NCBI GenBank assembly: GCA_004362315.1
Contig: SNWL01000005.1
Location: 806,001 to 870,000 of the forward strand
Reading direction: 5' to 3'
Source: Mycobacterium sp. BK086
GTDB taxonomy: Bacteria; Actinomycetota; Actinomycetes; Mycobacteriales; Mycobacteriaceae
DNA: 64,000 nucleotides
How positions within the stretch are numbered: the stretch's first letter is position 1; each line of letters opens with the position of its first letter. The notes below the pieces were generated by a model. The model was not told the origin of the DNA and did no database searches. It saw nothing but the letters and a program-made list of their open reading frames with translations. Positions 52,782 through 60,606 of the stretch are shown piece by piece. Made by a program: the position numbers and the translations under genes.

Positions 52782-53783
52782 ATGCGCGCACGCACCTACA
52801 ACCAGAGCCACGTCGCACGCAACCATGACGGGCGCCGGCGGGTCAGCATCTACTGGACGTGGAGCTATCCGTGGGAGTCTCAACGTGATCCAGCCGGAAT
52901 CTACAACCGGTTCTCGACGATGACCGAAGTGCGCAATGTCGCCTGGCCCGCCTATGAGACGCCCGAGTACGCCGCCGAGAACTTCCTGCAGGGCATCGCC
53001 GGAACGCTGGAGCTGTTTCACCGATCCACACTGTCGTTCCAGGAACTCACCGAAGAGGCCACCGGCCACCCCGTCGCGGTGTTCCAGCGCATCGACCAGG
53101 CCGGCTACCGCCTACCGATCGACGAACGCGTCCTGGCCGACACCGACACGCTGATGGTGTTCGGACTGGACCATCTGCTCTCCGAACAGGAGGCCGCGCC
53201 GGAAGAGATCGCCGCCATTGAAGATTGGCTGACACGCGAAGGCACCTGCCTGCTGCTCGCTCCGCATCACGATGTGGGATTCACCGAGGACTTCGCCCAG
53301 CGCCAAGTCGAATATGAACATCATGGCGACCGGCTGGTCCCCCGGCAGCAGCGCTTCGGTCAGTACACCCGCTCGCTCATGAAGGCGCTACAGGTGCCCG
53401 TGCACAACACCTGGGGACTGCGGCCCGCAGTAGTCGAAGGGACGCGGGAGATCGCACCGCTCACCGGTTTTCGCGATCTGGACTCGGCACGGCTGCTCGA
53501 TAACGTGACGACGTTCAACTTCCACCCACATCTTCCGCACTACGAACTCACCGCACCCGAGAGTGCGAACGTTCGCGTGCTGGGCCGCCAGAAGGTCGAC
53601 CCGAACCGCCCGCATCCGTTCACGCAGGCGGGTGAGACGGAGTTCAACGCGCTGATCTGGATGCCGCCGTCGGGCCCGCGGGCAGGTGACATTGTGCTGA
53701 TCGACTCGACGCACTTCACGACGCTGTTCGGCGGCACCGACAGCTTGCGCAACCTATGGCACAACCTGGTCACGATGGGCTAG
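52782..53783 (+). CDS. Hypothetical protein, last gene of DyP peroxidase operon
   Basis: 333 residues; not recognised. Noticeable segments are SIYWTWSYPWESQRDPAGIYNRF, DTDTLMVFGLDHLLSEQ, LLLAPHHDVGFTEDF, FNFHPHLPHYEL and DIVLIDSTHFTTLFGG. Several His and Asp residues within conserved-looking blocks suggest a metal-binding or enzymatic protein. No signal peptide or membrane segment is visible. It begins 8 bases after the peroxidase stop, so it very likely works with it. Confidence 0.7.
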   Translation: MRARTYNQSHVARNHDGRRRVSIYWTWSYPWESQRDPAGIYNRFSTMTEVRNVAWPAYETPEYAAENFLQGIAGTLELFHRSTLSFQELTEEATGHPVAVFQRIDQAGYRLPIDERVLADTDTLMVFGLDHLLSEQEAAPEEIAAIEDWLTREGTCLLLAPHHDVGFTEDFAQRQVEYEHHGDRLVPRQQRFGQYTRSLMKALQVPVHNTWGLRPAVVEGTREIAPLTGFRDLDSARLLDNVTTFNFHPHLPHYELTAPESANVRVLGRQKVDPNRPHPFTQAGETEFNALIWMPPSGPRAGDIVLIDSTHFTTLFGGTDSLRNLWHNLVTMG

Positions 53784-53872
53784 TGAGCAATTGACAGGAA
53801 TTTCACAGCTCCGCTGGTACCGTGCGGTCTGAGCCGCCAAGCCACGCGCGGCCGGATGAGGAGATCAACGTC

Positions 53873-54517
53873 ATGAAATCTGCTCGCTCGATCGTCCCCG
53901 TCACCGCCGCCGCACTGGCACTCGGACTGGTCGTCGCCGGCTGCGGCAAAGATGATTCGAAATCCGAGTCGTCGTCGGCCAGCTCGACCTCGGCGACCTC
54001 TGCGGCGGCATCGGCCACCAGCACCGAAACCAGCGCCGCGCCTGCGTCGAAGGACTACACGACGCTGCTGATGAAGCCCGAAGACATTCCGCCTACCCCG
54101 GACGGCCCGTTCGTCGCTGCCGAGGATCCGAAGCTGAGCACGACTCCCCCGCCAACCGACGTGTCCCGCATCTACACGTCCGGGCCCAACGTCATCAACG
54201 CGTCGGTCGTGATCAATGACAGCGCCGCCGCCGCCGCGACGTGGCTCGGCGGTGTCGCCGCGAGCCTGCCGACGCATCAGACCGGGACGCCTGTGCCCGT
54301 GCCGTCGGTGACACCCGACGCGATGCTGACCACCGGAACCGATCCGGAGAACAAGCACGCGTCGTCCGCTCTGCTGTTCACGGTCGACAACTACTCGTCG
54401 ATGATCCTGTTCGTCAGCCCAGACGGTGACCTCAACCCGGTGCCGCAGGATTACGTGGAGTCCGTGGGCAAGGCTCAGGTCGCCGCGATCCAGGCAGCTG
54501 CACCCGCCCTGAAGTAG
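53873..54517 (+). CDS. Lipoprotein, hypothetical
   Basis: 214 residues with a lipoprotein signal ending in the lipobox VVAGC (C24), followed by a Ser/Thr/Ala-rich linker to about residue 58. The mature domain (KDYTTLLMKPEDIPPTPDGPF to VGKAQVAAIQAAAPALK) resembles other small mycobacterial lipoproteins of unknown role. A GAGGAG ribosome site is present. A TTGACA sequence at 53791 is a possible -35, without a good -10 at 17 bases. The gene ends next to the stop of the anti-sigma factor gene. Confidence 0.85.
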   Translation: MKSARSIVPVTAAALALGLVVAGCGKDDSKSESSSASSTSATSAAASATSTETSAAPASKDYTTLLMKPEDIPPTPDGPFVAAEDPKLSTTPPPTDVSRIYTSGPNVINASVVINDSAAAAATWLGGVAASLPTHQTGTPVPVPSVTPDAMLTTGTDPENKHASSALLFTVDNYSSMILFVSPDGDLNPVPQDYVESVGKAQVAAIQAAAPALK

Positions 54518-55222
54518 TCAGAGAGCCCGCTCCAGGAGCACGGCGCCCGCATCGGCAGTGACGATCTGGACCGACGCGATCTGGTCGATCGGCATCGAGG
54601 TGCTGGCGCCCAGTGACGCCGGTGTACCGGAGTGTGCGGTCCACGTCGCCAACTGAACGTGGCTGCCGTCGCGCCCCACCGCCACCATGGCCAGCTTGCC
54701 GTCGGCGTCGTCGGCGTAGACGCAGTTCATGTCGACGCGGGTGCCCCACGCCCGGCTGCTGAGTGTGACTGTGGCAGTGAGCGGTACGGGTTTGGTGGGT
54801 GTCATGGCGAGTGCCGCCGGCTGATCCTGCACCGGTGCCATCGCCATCGGGTTGGATTCGATGGCCACGAAGACGCCGATCGCCACCGCGGCGGCGGTTG
54901 TCAGCGTCCACGTCACCGCACGGGAGCGACGCCGATGCGAATTCACCTTGGCCAGAACCTGATCCCGTAGCGGCGGCAGTGCCGCGGACGCCGGTGTGCC
55001 GTGGTCGTCGATGGTGTCGACATAGCCGCGCTCGATCTGCGAGAGCAGCGCCGGCATGCCACTCAGCTCACCGACGGACTCGGCGCACTGCGGACAGGAA
55101 CGCAGATGGGACTCGAATTCGCGCCGTTCCGAACACGACAACGAACCCAGCACGTACGCCGCGTCCCAGAGCGCGTACTCGTGGGTCCCGCCGGGCGACG
55201 GCGAGCCGTCGAGCGTCGTCAT
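54518..55222 (-). CDS. Zinc-binding anti-sigma factor, RslA-like
   Basis: 234 residues. The N-terminal zinc anti-sigma domain has H14 (HEYALWDAAYVLGSLS) and HxxxCxxC at 39-46 (H39, C43, C46). One membrane helix is at about 103-122, and the exported domain ends SIQIVTADAGAVLLERAL-like sequence. As I remember it, this matches M. tuberculosis RslA, the redox-sensitive partner of SigL, along its length. No ECF sigma factor gene is next to it here. Start ATG 55222 is preferred over a GTG at 55225. The preceding TetR gene ends 4 bases upstream, so the two may be co-transcribed. Confidence 0.88.
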   Translation of the reverse strand: MTTLDGSPSPGGTHEYALWDAAYVLGSLSCSERREFESHLRSCPQCAESVGELSGMPALLSQIERGYVDTIDDHGTPASAALPPLRDQVLAKVNSHRRRSRAVTWTLTTAAAVAIGVFVAIESNPMAMAPVQDQPAALAMTPTKPVPLTATVTLSSRAWGTRVDMNCVYADDADGKLAMVAVGRDGSHVQLATWTAHSGTPASLGASTSMPIDQIASVQIVTADAGAVLLERAL

Positions 55223-55226
55223 CACG

Positions 55227-55886
55227 TCACCTCGAGGCCATTCCTTCGATCATCCGGGTGATCAGCATGAGGACGAAGCGATCGAAGTCGCCCCGAAAGC
55301 GCGGCGCGTCGGTCACGAACGGGCGCTGCATCGACATGCCGAGGAGCACGATCTCCATCAGCCGCACCGACTCGTCGATCAGGTCCTCGGGCGCATCGGC
55401 TCCCGTGATGGATCCCAGCAACCCGGCGAACTGCTGGCGCTGCCGGTCGCGAAAATCGAGGTACGCGGTTCGGAGGAACTCGTTGTGGTTGGCCGCCGCG
55501 CCGAACTCGACGACGAAAGTGACCGTGTCGAGGTTGTCGATGAACAGCGTGTAGAGCAGACCGGCCGCATCGGCCAAACCGTCGGGCACGGTCGTGGCTT
55601 GCGTCAACTGAGCTTCGGCCGTCGCGAACAGCTTCGTCGCCACATCGTTGATGGCGGCGTCGAACAGCTTCTCTTTGGTCTCGTAGTGGTAGTGGAGCAG
55701 CGTCTGGGACACCTTGGCGGTGGTCGCGATCAGCCGCATCGAGGATTTCTCATAGCCGTGGGCACGGAAGCACTCGACTGTGGCTTGCAGGATGCGCTGA
55801 CGCGCGTCGACGGGCGTGACCTCAGGCACCCCGACACGGTCGTCCGCCGAAACCGATGGTGTCAACGTCAACACTCCTTGTTCCAC
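55227..55886 (-). CDS. TetR/AcrR family transcriptional regulator
   Basis: 219 residues. N-terminal DNA-binding domain RQRILQATVECFRAHGYEKSSMRLIATTAKVSQTLLHYHYETKE in outline, helix-turn-helix near residues 50-70. The GTG start has AGGAG about 10 bases upstream. Upstream, between 55895 and 55920, are CTGATCAG and a GACTGTC half-palindrome that could be its operator. It is transcribed toward the anti-sigma gene. Confidence 0.88.
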   Translation of the reverse strand: MEQGVLTLTPSVSADDRVGVPEVTPVDARQRILQATVECFRAHGYEKSSMRLIATTAKVSQTLLHYHYETKEKLFDAAINDVATKLFATAEAQLTQATTVPDGLADAAGLLYTLFIDNLDTVTFVVEFGAAANHNEFLRTAYLDFRDRQRQQFAGLLGSITGADAPEDLIDESVRLMEIVLLGMSMQRPFVTDAPRFRGDFDRFVLMLITRMIEGMASR

Positions 55887-55969
55887 GATGACTTTCTCCT
55901 GATCAGACAGTCAGTGTCCCCTAGTGAGACACGTGTGACGGCAGGAATCGGTTCAGTTGCCCGTTCGGA

Positions 55970-56878
55970 CTACGAAGAAGACGCGCTGAGTTCGCCGGCG
56001 TGCAGCTTCAGCACCCGGCGGACCTTGGCCGTGCGGCGCAACGTCCTGCCCCAAGCCACCCCGAACGCGCTGAGCACCAGCACCGACAACGCCACAAGCC
56101 ACGGATAGCCACCATGCCCGTGGACCCACATGACCAAGGCGCTCTGAATACGCCCGGCGGCTGAGATCACCGGATCGTCGGGCGCGGTGGCGCCGTTGAA
56201 GATGCGGATCTCATAGACCCCGTAGTAGGCGACATACAGTCCGACGAACAGGACCAGCGCGCCGCCGATCCTGTTGGTGTACGGCAGGATTCGGCGCATC
56301 CGATACATCCCGACCGGGTTGGCGAATGCTGCGGCAATGGCAAGCACACCGACGATCAGCGACATTCCCGCCGCGTAGACGAGATAGGTCAGCAGACCGT
56401 CGACGATGAGACCGCTACGGAAGCTGGCCGCGGTGACCGCCAGGAACGGCCCGATGGTGCACGACAGTGACGCGATCGCATAGCCGATCCCGTAGCCGAA
56501 CATCGAGCCACCGCGCACCGTCGGCGCCCACCGGCCGCTGCGGACGACCGGATTGAGTCCCGGAAGGTGACGGCCGGCCAACGACCAGACCCCCAGGCCG
56601 ACAAGCACGACGCCGATCAGCACCGTGACGTACGGCAGATACTGCTGGACGGCCGACGCCGCGGACACGGTGAGCAATCCAAAGGCACCGAACACCGTCA
56701 TGAAGCCCAAGACCATCTCGATGGTGGCAACGACAGCGCGGCGTAGTGCGCTGAGCTCACCGGTAGCGTCACCGCGCACGACCAGAGTCATATAGACGGG
56801 CAGCATCGCGAAGCCGCACGGATTGAGTACTGCTACCAATCCGGCTCCGAAAGCAAGTCCGATCAGACTCTGTTCCAC
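55970..56878 (-). CDS. CcdA-type thiol:disulfide interchange membrane protein
   Basis: 302 residues and about seven membrane helices. The two redox cysteines are at C21 in LNPCGFAMLP and C140 in ASLSCTIGP, the CcdA/DsbD pattern that carries electrons from cytosolic thioredoxin to extracytoplasmic proteins such as cytochrome c maturation factors. Starts with GTG. There is no cytochrome-c-maturation partner next to it; in mycobacteria such stand-alone copies may serve other exported thiol proteins. Confidence 0.9.
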   Translation of the reverse strand: MEQSLIGLAFGAGLVAVLNPCGFAMLPVYMTLVVRGDATGELSALRRAVVATIEMVLGFMTVFGAFGLLTVSAASAVQQYLPYVTVLIGVVLVGLGVWSLAGRHLPGLNPVVRSGRWAPTVRGGSMFGYGIGYAIASLSCTIGPFLAVTAASFRSGLIVDGLLTYLVYAAGMSLIVGVLAIAAAFANPVGMYRMRRILPYTNRIGGALVLFVGLYVAYYGVYEIRIFNGATAPDDPVISAAGRIQSALVMWVHGHGGYPWLVALSVLVLSAFGVAWGRTLRRTAKVRRVLKLHAGELSASSS

Positions 56879-57028
56879 GGGGTGCGCCGCGCTAGCTCAT
56901 TCGGGTCACTCTGTCGGTCTCCGCATCGCAAACCCCTGTCTCTCGGCGGCCCGGGAACGTCGTCTGGGTAAGACACGAACCAGAGCGCTCCCGGGTTCAA
57001 CCAAAAGTCAGCGGATTTTCGCGGCGCG

Positions 57029-57319
57029 CTAGTCGGCGTCGAGGTACTGACTCACCCGAGCCAGCGCCTCGTCGAAGACCTCGACTTTTTCGCCGCGCTT
57101 CTCGTTGGCGGGCTGGGCGGCTCCGCGGGCACCTTCGGCCTCGACCCGGGCGGCTCCCTCGCGACGCAACAGGCTGAAGTTCTTCTCACGTGCTTGCCTG
57201 AGCCGATTCTGCAGCTCCTTGAGCTGCTTGGCGTCCATCCGCGCCAGAGCTTCAGGATGGCTTTCGGCGATCAACGAGTCTTCCTGCGGGGTCAGATTCA
57301 CGTGGTGGTTGCTCACCAT
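57029..57319 (-). CDS. Small hypothetical protein with charged coiled-coil
   Basis: 96 residues. The middle is highly charged and helix-forming (MDAKQLKELQNRLRQAREKN), likely coiled coil, with EKRGEKVEVFDEALARVSQYLD at the end. No signal peptide. Similar short proteins occur widely in mycobacteria and are often annotated as hypothetical. The stop lies about 150 bases downstream of the CcdA start, with nothing convincing between. Confidence 0.65.
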   Translation of the reverse strand: MVSNHHVNLTPQEDSLIAESHPEALARMDAKQLKELQNRLRQAREKNFSLLRREGAARVEAEGARGAAQPANEKRGEKVEVFDEALARVSQYLDAD

Positions 57320-57439
57320 GAATTCATAACCCGTCCCGGCCGCGGCTATGCACCGAATCGCCGACCGTTCACGTGGCCGAAGTCGGCCATCGGTTCAAGA
57401 TGGCCGGGCCAGGCGATGCGGGCGAAGACGGTGCACTCG

Positions 57440-57445
57440 TAGTTT
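57440..57445 (+). promoter_or_regulatory. Leaderless -10 box (TAGTTT) for the PGRS-type gene
   Basis: TAGTTT ends 6 bases before the ATG at 57452. Confidence 0.45.
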
Positions 57446-57451
57446 TCGCTC

Positions 57452-58774
57452 ATGACTGCACGCAGCACGTCGCCATTCCCCTGTGTTCGGGGCGCGATCG
57501 CCGGGCTCGCCATCATCGGGAGCGGCTATCTCTTGGCCGCGACGAACGCCGCGGTGGCGGTCGGCGCACCGGAAAGTGCTTCGGGCCCTTGCGATTTCGA
57601 CGTGGCACGATGCGATGGCCCTGGACCCATTGCTGCCTCCCCCGCCGTCGCGGGCAGCCCGATCATGCTCATCGGCAACGGGACCGTCGACCATCCCGAC
57701 GGCGGGCTGTTGGTCGGCAACGGATACAGCCCCGATCCGGACACCTGCGGCACGGCGTGCGACGCCGGCAACGGCGGGTGGTTCGCCGGCAATGGTGGCA
57801 ACGGCGCGAACGGCGGTAGGGGCGGTGACGCCGGCCTGTTCGGCGCCGGCGGTAGAGGTGGCAGCGGGACGACTCAACACATCGACGGTGGATCGGGCGG
57901 ACACGGCGGCGCACTGGCCGGCAGCGGCGGCGACGGGGGAAGCGGTGCCGCGGGCGGCGGCAACGGCGGCGCCGGCGGATCGGCCGGCTTGTTCGGCGGT
58001 GACGGCGGCAGTGGTGGATCGGGCGGCGGCGGATCGGCGGGCGCCAACGGGGGCAACGGCGGTGGCGGGGGCGACGCGGGCCTGTTCGGCGGCCGCGGAG
58101 GCAGCGGTGGCGACGGCGGCAATGGATCTGTGAGCAACGGCGGCGCGGGTGGCGACGGTGGCCGCGGCGGCCTGATGACCGACGGCGGAGCCGGTGGCGG
58201 TGGTGGAAATGGGGGCGCGAATGCCGCCGGCGGGGCGGGCGGTCGGGGCGGAGATGGTGGTGTGCTCACCGGCAACGGCGGGCACGGAGGTACCGGTGGG
58301 AATGCCGGCAGTGGTGGCGGTTTCCGCGGCGGCCGCGGCGCCGACGGCGGTAACGGTGGCGTGTTGGGAGTCGGCGGGGCCGGCGGCGACGGCGGTGTCG
58401 GGGGTGGGGGCACAGGAAAGGGTGGCACCGGCGGTGACGGCGGCACTGGTGGCCGCGGAGGAATTTCCGGCGTTAGCGGCGGATTCGGCGGCCGGGGTGG
58501 CAGCGTCACGATCGGCACCGGTGGTCAGGGCGGCGCCGCCGGCTACGGCGGCGCCGGCGCCATCTTCGGTGGTCACGGCGGCGACGGCGGCAGAGGTGGG
58601 AACAGCAACTCCGGCTCGGGAGGCAACGGCGGCACCGGCGCCAACGGCGGCACGGGCGTGGGCGGAACCGTCGCGGGTAGCGGTGCACACGCGGGCAGCC
58701 CTCCGGTCGGGGGCACCGGGGGCAACGGTGGTCTCGGCGGTCGGGGCGGCCGCCCGGGAGACAGCCCGCTGTAG
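57452..58774 (+). CDS. PGRS-type glycine-rich repeat protein without PE domain
   Basis: 440 residues. It starts with a signal-peptide-like N-terminus (RGAIAGLAIIGSGYLLAAT), a short Cys-containing segment (residues ~45-105), and then about 330 residues of GGxGGx repeats (NGGNGANGG, GGSGGDGG) ending GRPGDSPL. The motif D/S-AGLFGG recurs three times. The repeats match those of PE_PGRS proteins, but no PE domain (with PE/YxxxD/E) is present. It is probably exported by a Sec-like signal and wall-exposed. A complementary-strand Pro/Ala-rich frame is an artefact of the GC-rich repeats. Confidence 0.82.
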   Translation: MTARSTSPFPCVRGAIAGLAIIGSGYLLAATNAAVAVGAPESASGPCDFDVARCDGPGPIAASPAVAGSPIMLIGNGTVDHPDGGLLVGNGYSPDPDTCGTACDAGNGGWFAGNGGNGANGGRGGDAGLFGAGGRGGSGTTQHIDGGSGGHGGALAGSGGDGGSGAAGGGNGGAGGSAGLFGGDGGSGGSGGGGSAGANGGNGGGGGDAGLFGGRGGSGGDGGNGSVSNGGAGGDGGRGGLMTDGGAGGGGGNGGANAAGGAGGRGGDGGVLTGNGGHGGTGGNAGSGGGFRGGRGADGGNGGVLGVGGAGGDGGVGGGGTGKGGTGGDGGTGGRGGISGVSGGFGGRGGSVTIGTGGQGGAAGYGGAGAIFGGHGGDGGRGGNSNSGSGGNGGTGANGGTGVGGTVAGSGAHAGSPPVGGTGGNGGLGGRGGRPGDSPL

Positions 58775-58849
58775 ATCTACATCATTTGACCCATCGGTGA
58801 GCTCGGAGAACACATAGTTCGACCGAAGTTGTGGACGTGACCGGGGCCA

Positions 58850-58855
58850 TAGGTT
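58850..58855 (+). promoter_or_regulatory. Leaderless -10 box (TAGGTT)
   Basis: TAGGTT ends 7 bases before the ATG at 58863. Confidence 0.45.
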
Positions 58856-58862
58856 CATTCGC

Positions 58863-59093
58863 ATGAACACCCTCACTGGCATCAAGAAGCTCGCAGCCTA
58901 CGGCGCACTCCTCGGCGGCATCAGCGCCGCCGCGCTGGGTATCGGAACCGGGTTGGCACATGCCGACTCGCCGACCAACGCCGCCCCGGCGACCCACCAG
59001 TCGGCCCCGCGGCACGACGGCGACCAAGACGTCGTTCGGCGCGGCACCGTCATCCCGATTCACGGCGACGACTCCACGCATCGCGGCCAGTGA
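58863..59093 (+). CDS. Small secreted protein
   Basis: 76 residues. A clear signal peptide (LAAYGALLGGISAAALGIGTGLAHA) is followed by a short hydrophilic mature part of about 40 residues rich in His, Asp and Arg (APRHDGDQDVVRRG). Function unknown; the mature peptide may bind a metal. It has its own leaderless promoter and is followed by the permease gene. Confidence 0.75.
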   Translation: MNTLTGIKKLAAYGALLGGISAAALGIGTGLAHADSPTNAAPATHQSAPRHDGDQDVVRRGTVIPIHGDDSTHRGQ

Positions 59094-59108
59094 ACGCCCA
59101 CCACAACC

Positions 59109-59114
59109 TAAGGT
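59109..59114 (+). promoter_or_regulatory. Leaderless -10 box (TAAGGT)
   Basis: TAAGGT ends 7 bases before the ATG at 59122. Confidence 0.4.
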
Positions 59115-59121
59115 CAGAGAA

Positions 59122-60606
59122 ATGACGGAAGCTCTTGCAGCCAACCAGGCCGCTGACGAATTCTGCGAAGACTGCGGCTACGAGCCGGAACTCAAGCGAA
59201 CGCTGAATGGCTTTCAGGTGTTTGCCATTTCGTTCGCTTCGCTCTCCGTCGCGGTCGGCATCTTCGCCACCTACGACGACGTCCTGCGCGACTCCGGCCC
59301 CGTCGGAATCTGGTTGTTCCCCATCGTCGCGATCGGCCAGATCCTGGTCGCCTTGGTCTACGCACAGTTCGCGGCACGCATTCCGCTGAGCGGATCGTCC
59401 TATGCGTGGGCGTCCCGACTGGCCAGCCCCAAGATCGGGTGGGCGTTCGGCTGGCTTGCCGTCATCAGCGCACTCGCCAGCCCGGTCACGATCGACAACG
59501 CCTTGGCCAGTCAATGCCTGATGCCACTGCTGAATATGGAACCGAATGAGACGACCGCCCGGATCATCACGGTGATCCTCCTGGCCATTCAGGCGGTGCT
59601 CGCCATCGCCGCCACCCGCATCGTGGGGTGGGTCAACTCGCTGTCGGTGGGCGTGGAACTGGGCATCCTGCTCGTGATCGGCATCGCGCTGACGGTCGCG
59701 ATCGTGGTGACCGGAACCGGCACACCGGCCAACCTGTTCTCCCGAGGCATCACCGAGGGTGACCCCAACTTCCTCGCCATCGGCGGTGGCCTGATGGCCG
59801 CATCGATCATGGGCCTGTCCACCCTCGTCGGTTTCGAAACGGCGTCGAATATGGCTGAAGAGGCGAAGAATCCGACCCGCAGCGTGCCGCGCGCGATCAT
59901 CGGGTCCGTGACGGCGGCATCGGTCCTGGGCATGCTGTTCGTGATCATCTTGACCATCTCGATCACCGACATGGCCAAGGCGTCCAACTCCGAGTCGCCG
60001 GTCGCCGAGATCATGAACGAACGATTCGGCCCCGCGTTCGAGCGGCCACTGCTCGCCGCGATCACGCTCGCGTTCTTCGGAGCGGCTCTGGTCAGCATGG
60101 TGTCGGGGGCCCGGTACATCTATGCGATGTCGCGGGATGGACGCTTCCCTGCCTACAAGGTCATGCGCCGGGTGAATCCGAAGACCCGCACACCGATCCC
60201 GGCCACGCTGCTGGTGCTCGCGGTCGGCGTCATCCTGATGGCTCTCATGCCGGGTGATGCACTGCTGCAACTGATCTTGGCCGGCGCCATTGTCACCATG
60301 ATCCCGTATCTACTGACGATCATTCTGTACCTGGCGACGCGTCACAAGCTCGACCGCAAGCCGGGCGGTTTCGACCTCGGGCGCTGGGAGTGGCCCGTCG
60401 CGATCGGAGCGCTTGTCTGGGTGGTCATTTCACTGTTCGTAGTCATCGCGTCATCCACGACACCGGCGCCGATCGTGATCGCCGTCGGGCTCTCCGCGGT
60501 GGGCGCGCTCTACTTCGCCTACATGTGGAAGTTCGACCGCGAAGTGCTCGAGAACGAACCCGGCGACCCCAACATGTTCGACGAAGAGAAGGTGGAGCAA
60601 TCGTGA
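59122..60606 (+). CDS. APC family amino acid permease
   Basis: 494 residues, about 12 membrane helices. ELKRTLNGFQVFAISFASLSVAVGIFATYDD and SGSSYAWASRLASPKIGWAFGW match the first helices of APC permeases of the bacterial amine/GABA-permease branch; GFETASNMAEEAKNPTRSVPRAI is the characteristic helix 6-7 loop. It imports an amino acid or amine. Its stop overlaps the flavoenzyme start (GTGA), so the pair probably share a substrate, likely an amine or amino alcohol. Confidence 0.9.
   Translation: MTEALAANQAADEFCEDCGYEPELKRTLNGFQVFAISFASLSVAVGIFATYDDVLRDSGPVGIWLFPIVAIGQILVALVYAQFAARIPLSGSSYAWASRLASPKIGWAFGWLAVISALASPVTIDNALASQCLMPLLNMEPNETTARIITVILLAIQAVLAIAATRIVGWVNSLSVGVELGILLVIGIALTVAIVVTGTGTPANLFSRGITEGDPNFLAIGGGLMAASIMGLSTLVGFETASNMAEEAKNPTRSVPRAIIGSVTAASVLGMLFVIILTISITDMAKASNSESPVAEIMNERFGPAFERPLLAAITLAFFGAALVSMVSGARYIYAMSRDGRFPAYKVMRRVNPKTRTPIPATLLVLAVGVILMALMPGDALLQLILAGAIVTMIPYLLTIILYLATRHKLDRKPGGFDLGRWEWPVAIGALVWVVISLFVVIASSTTPAPIVIAVGLSAVGALYFAYMWKFDREVLENEPGDPNMFDEEKVEQS

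Noticed and set aside
56879-57028. Possible tRNA because of GGGTTCAACC
   Set aside because: No acceptor, D or anticodon stems could be paired around it; only a 7-base CCCGGGA/TCCCGGG inverted repeat is present.
56823-57032. 69-residue plus-strand frame next to the CcdA gene
   Set aside because: It overlaps the CcdA gene on the opposite strand, has no ribosome site and no recognisable sequence.
57874-58518. Proline-rich minus-strand frame opposite the PGRS gene
   Set aside because: Same repeat artefact, in another frame.
57395-58885. 496-residue minus-strand Ala/Thr-rich frame opposite the PGRS gene
   Set aside because: It is the complement of GGC/GGN repeats; low complexity with no start context. 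The plus-strand PGRS frame has a promoter box and signal peptide.
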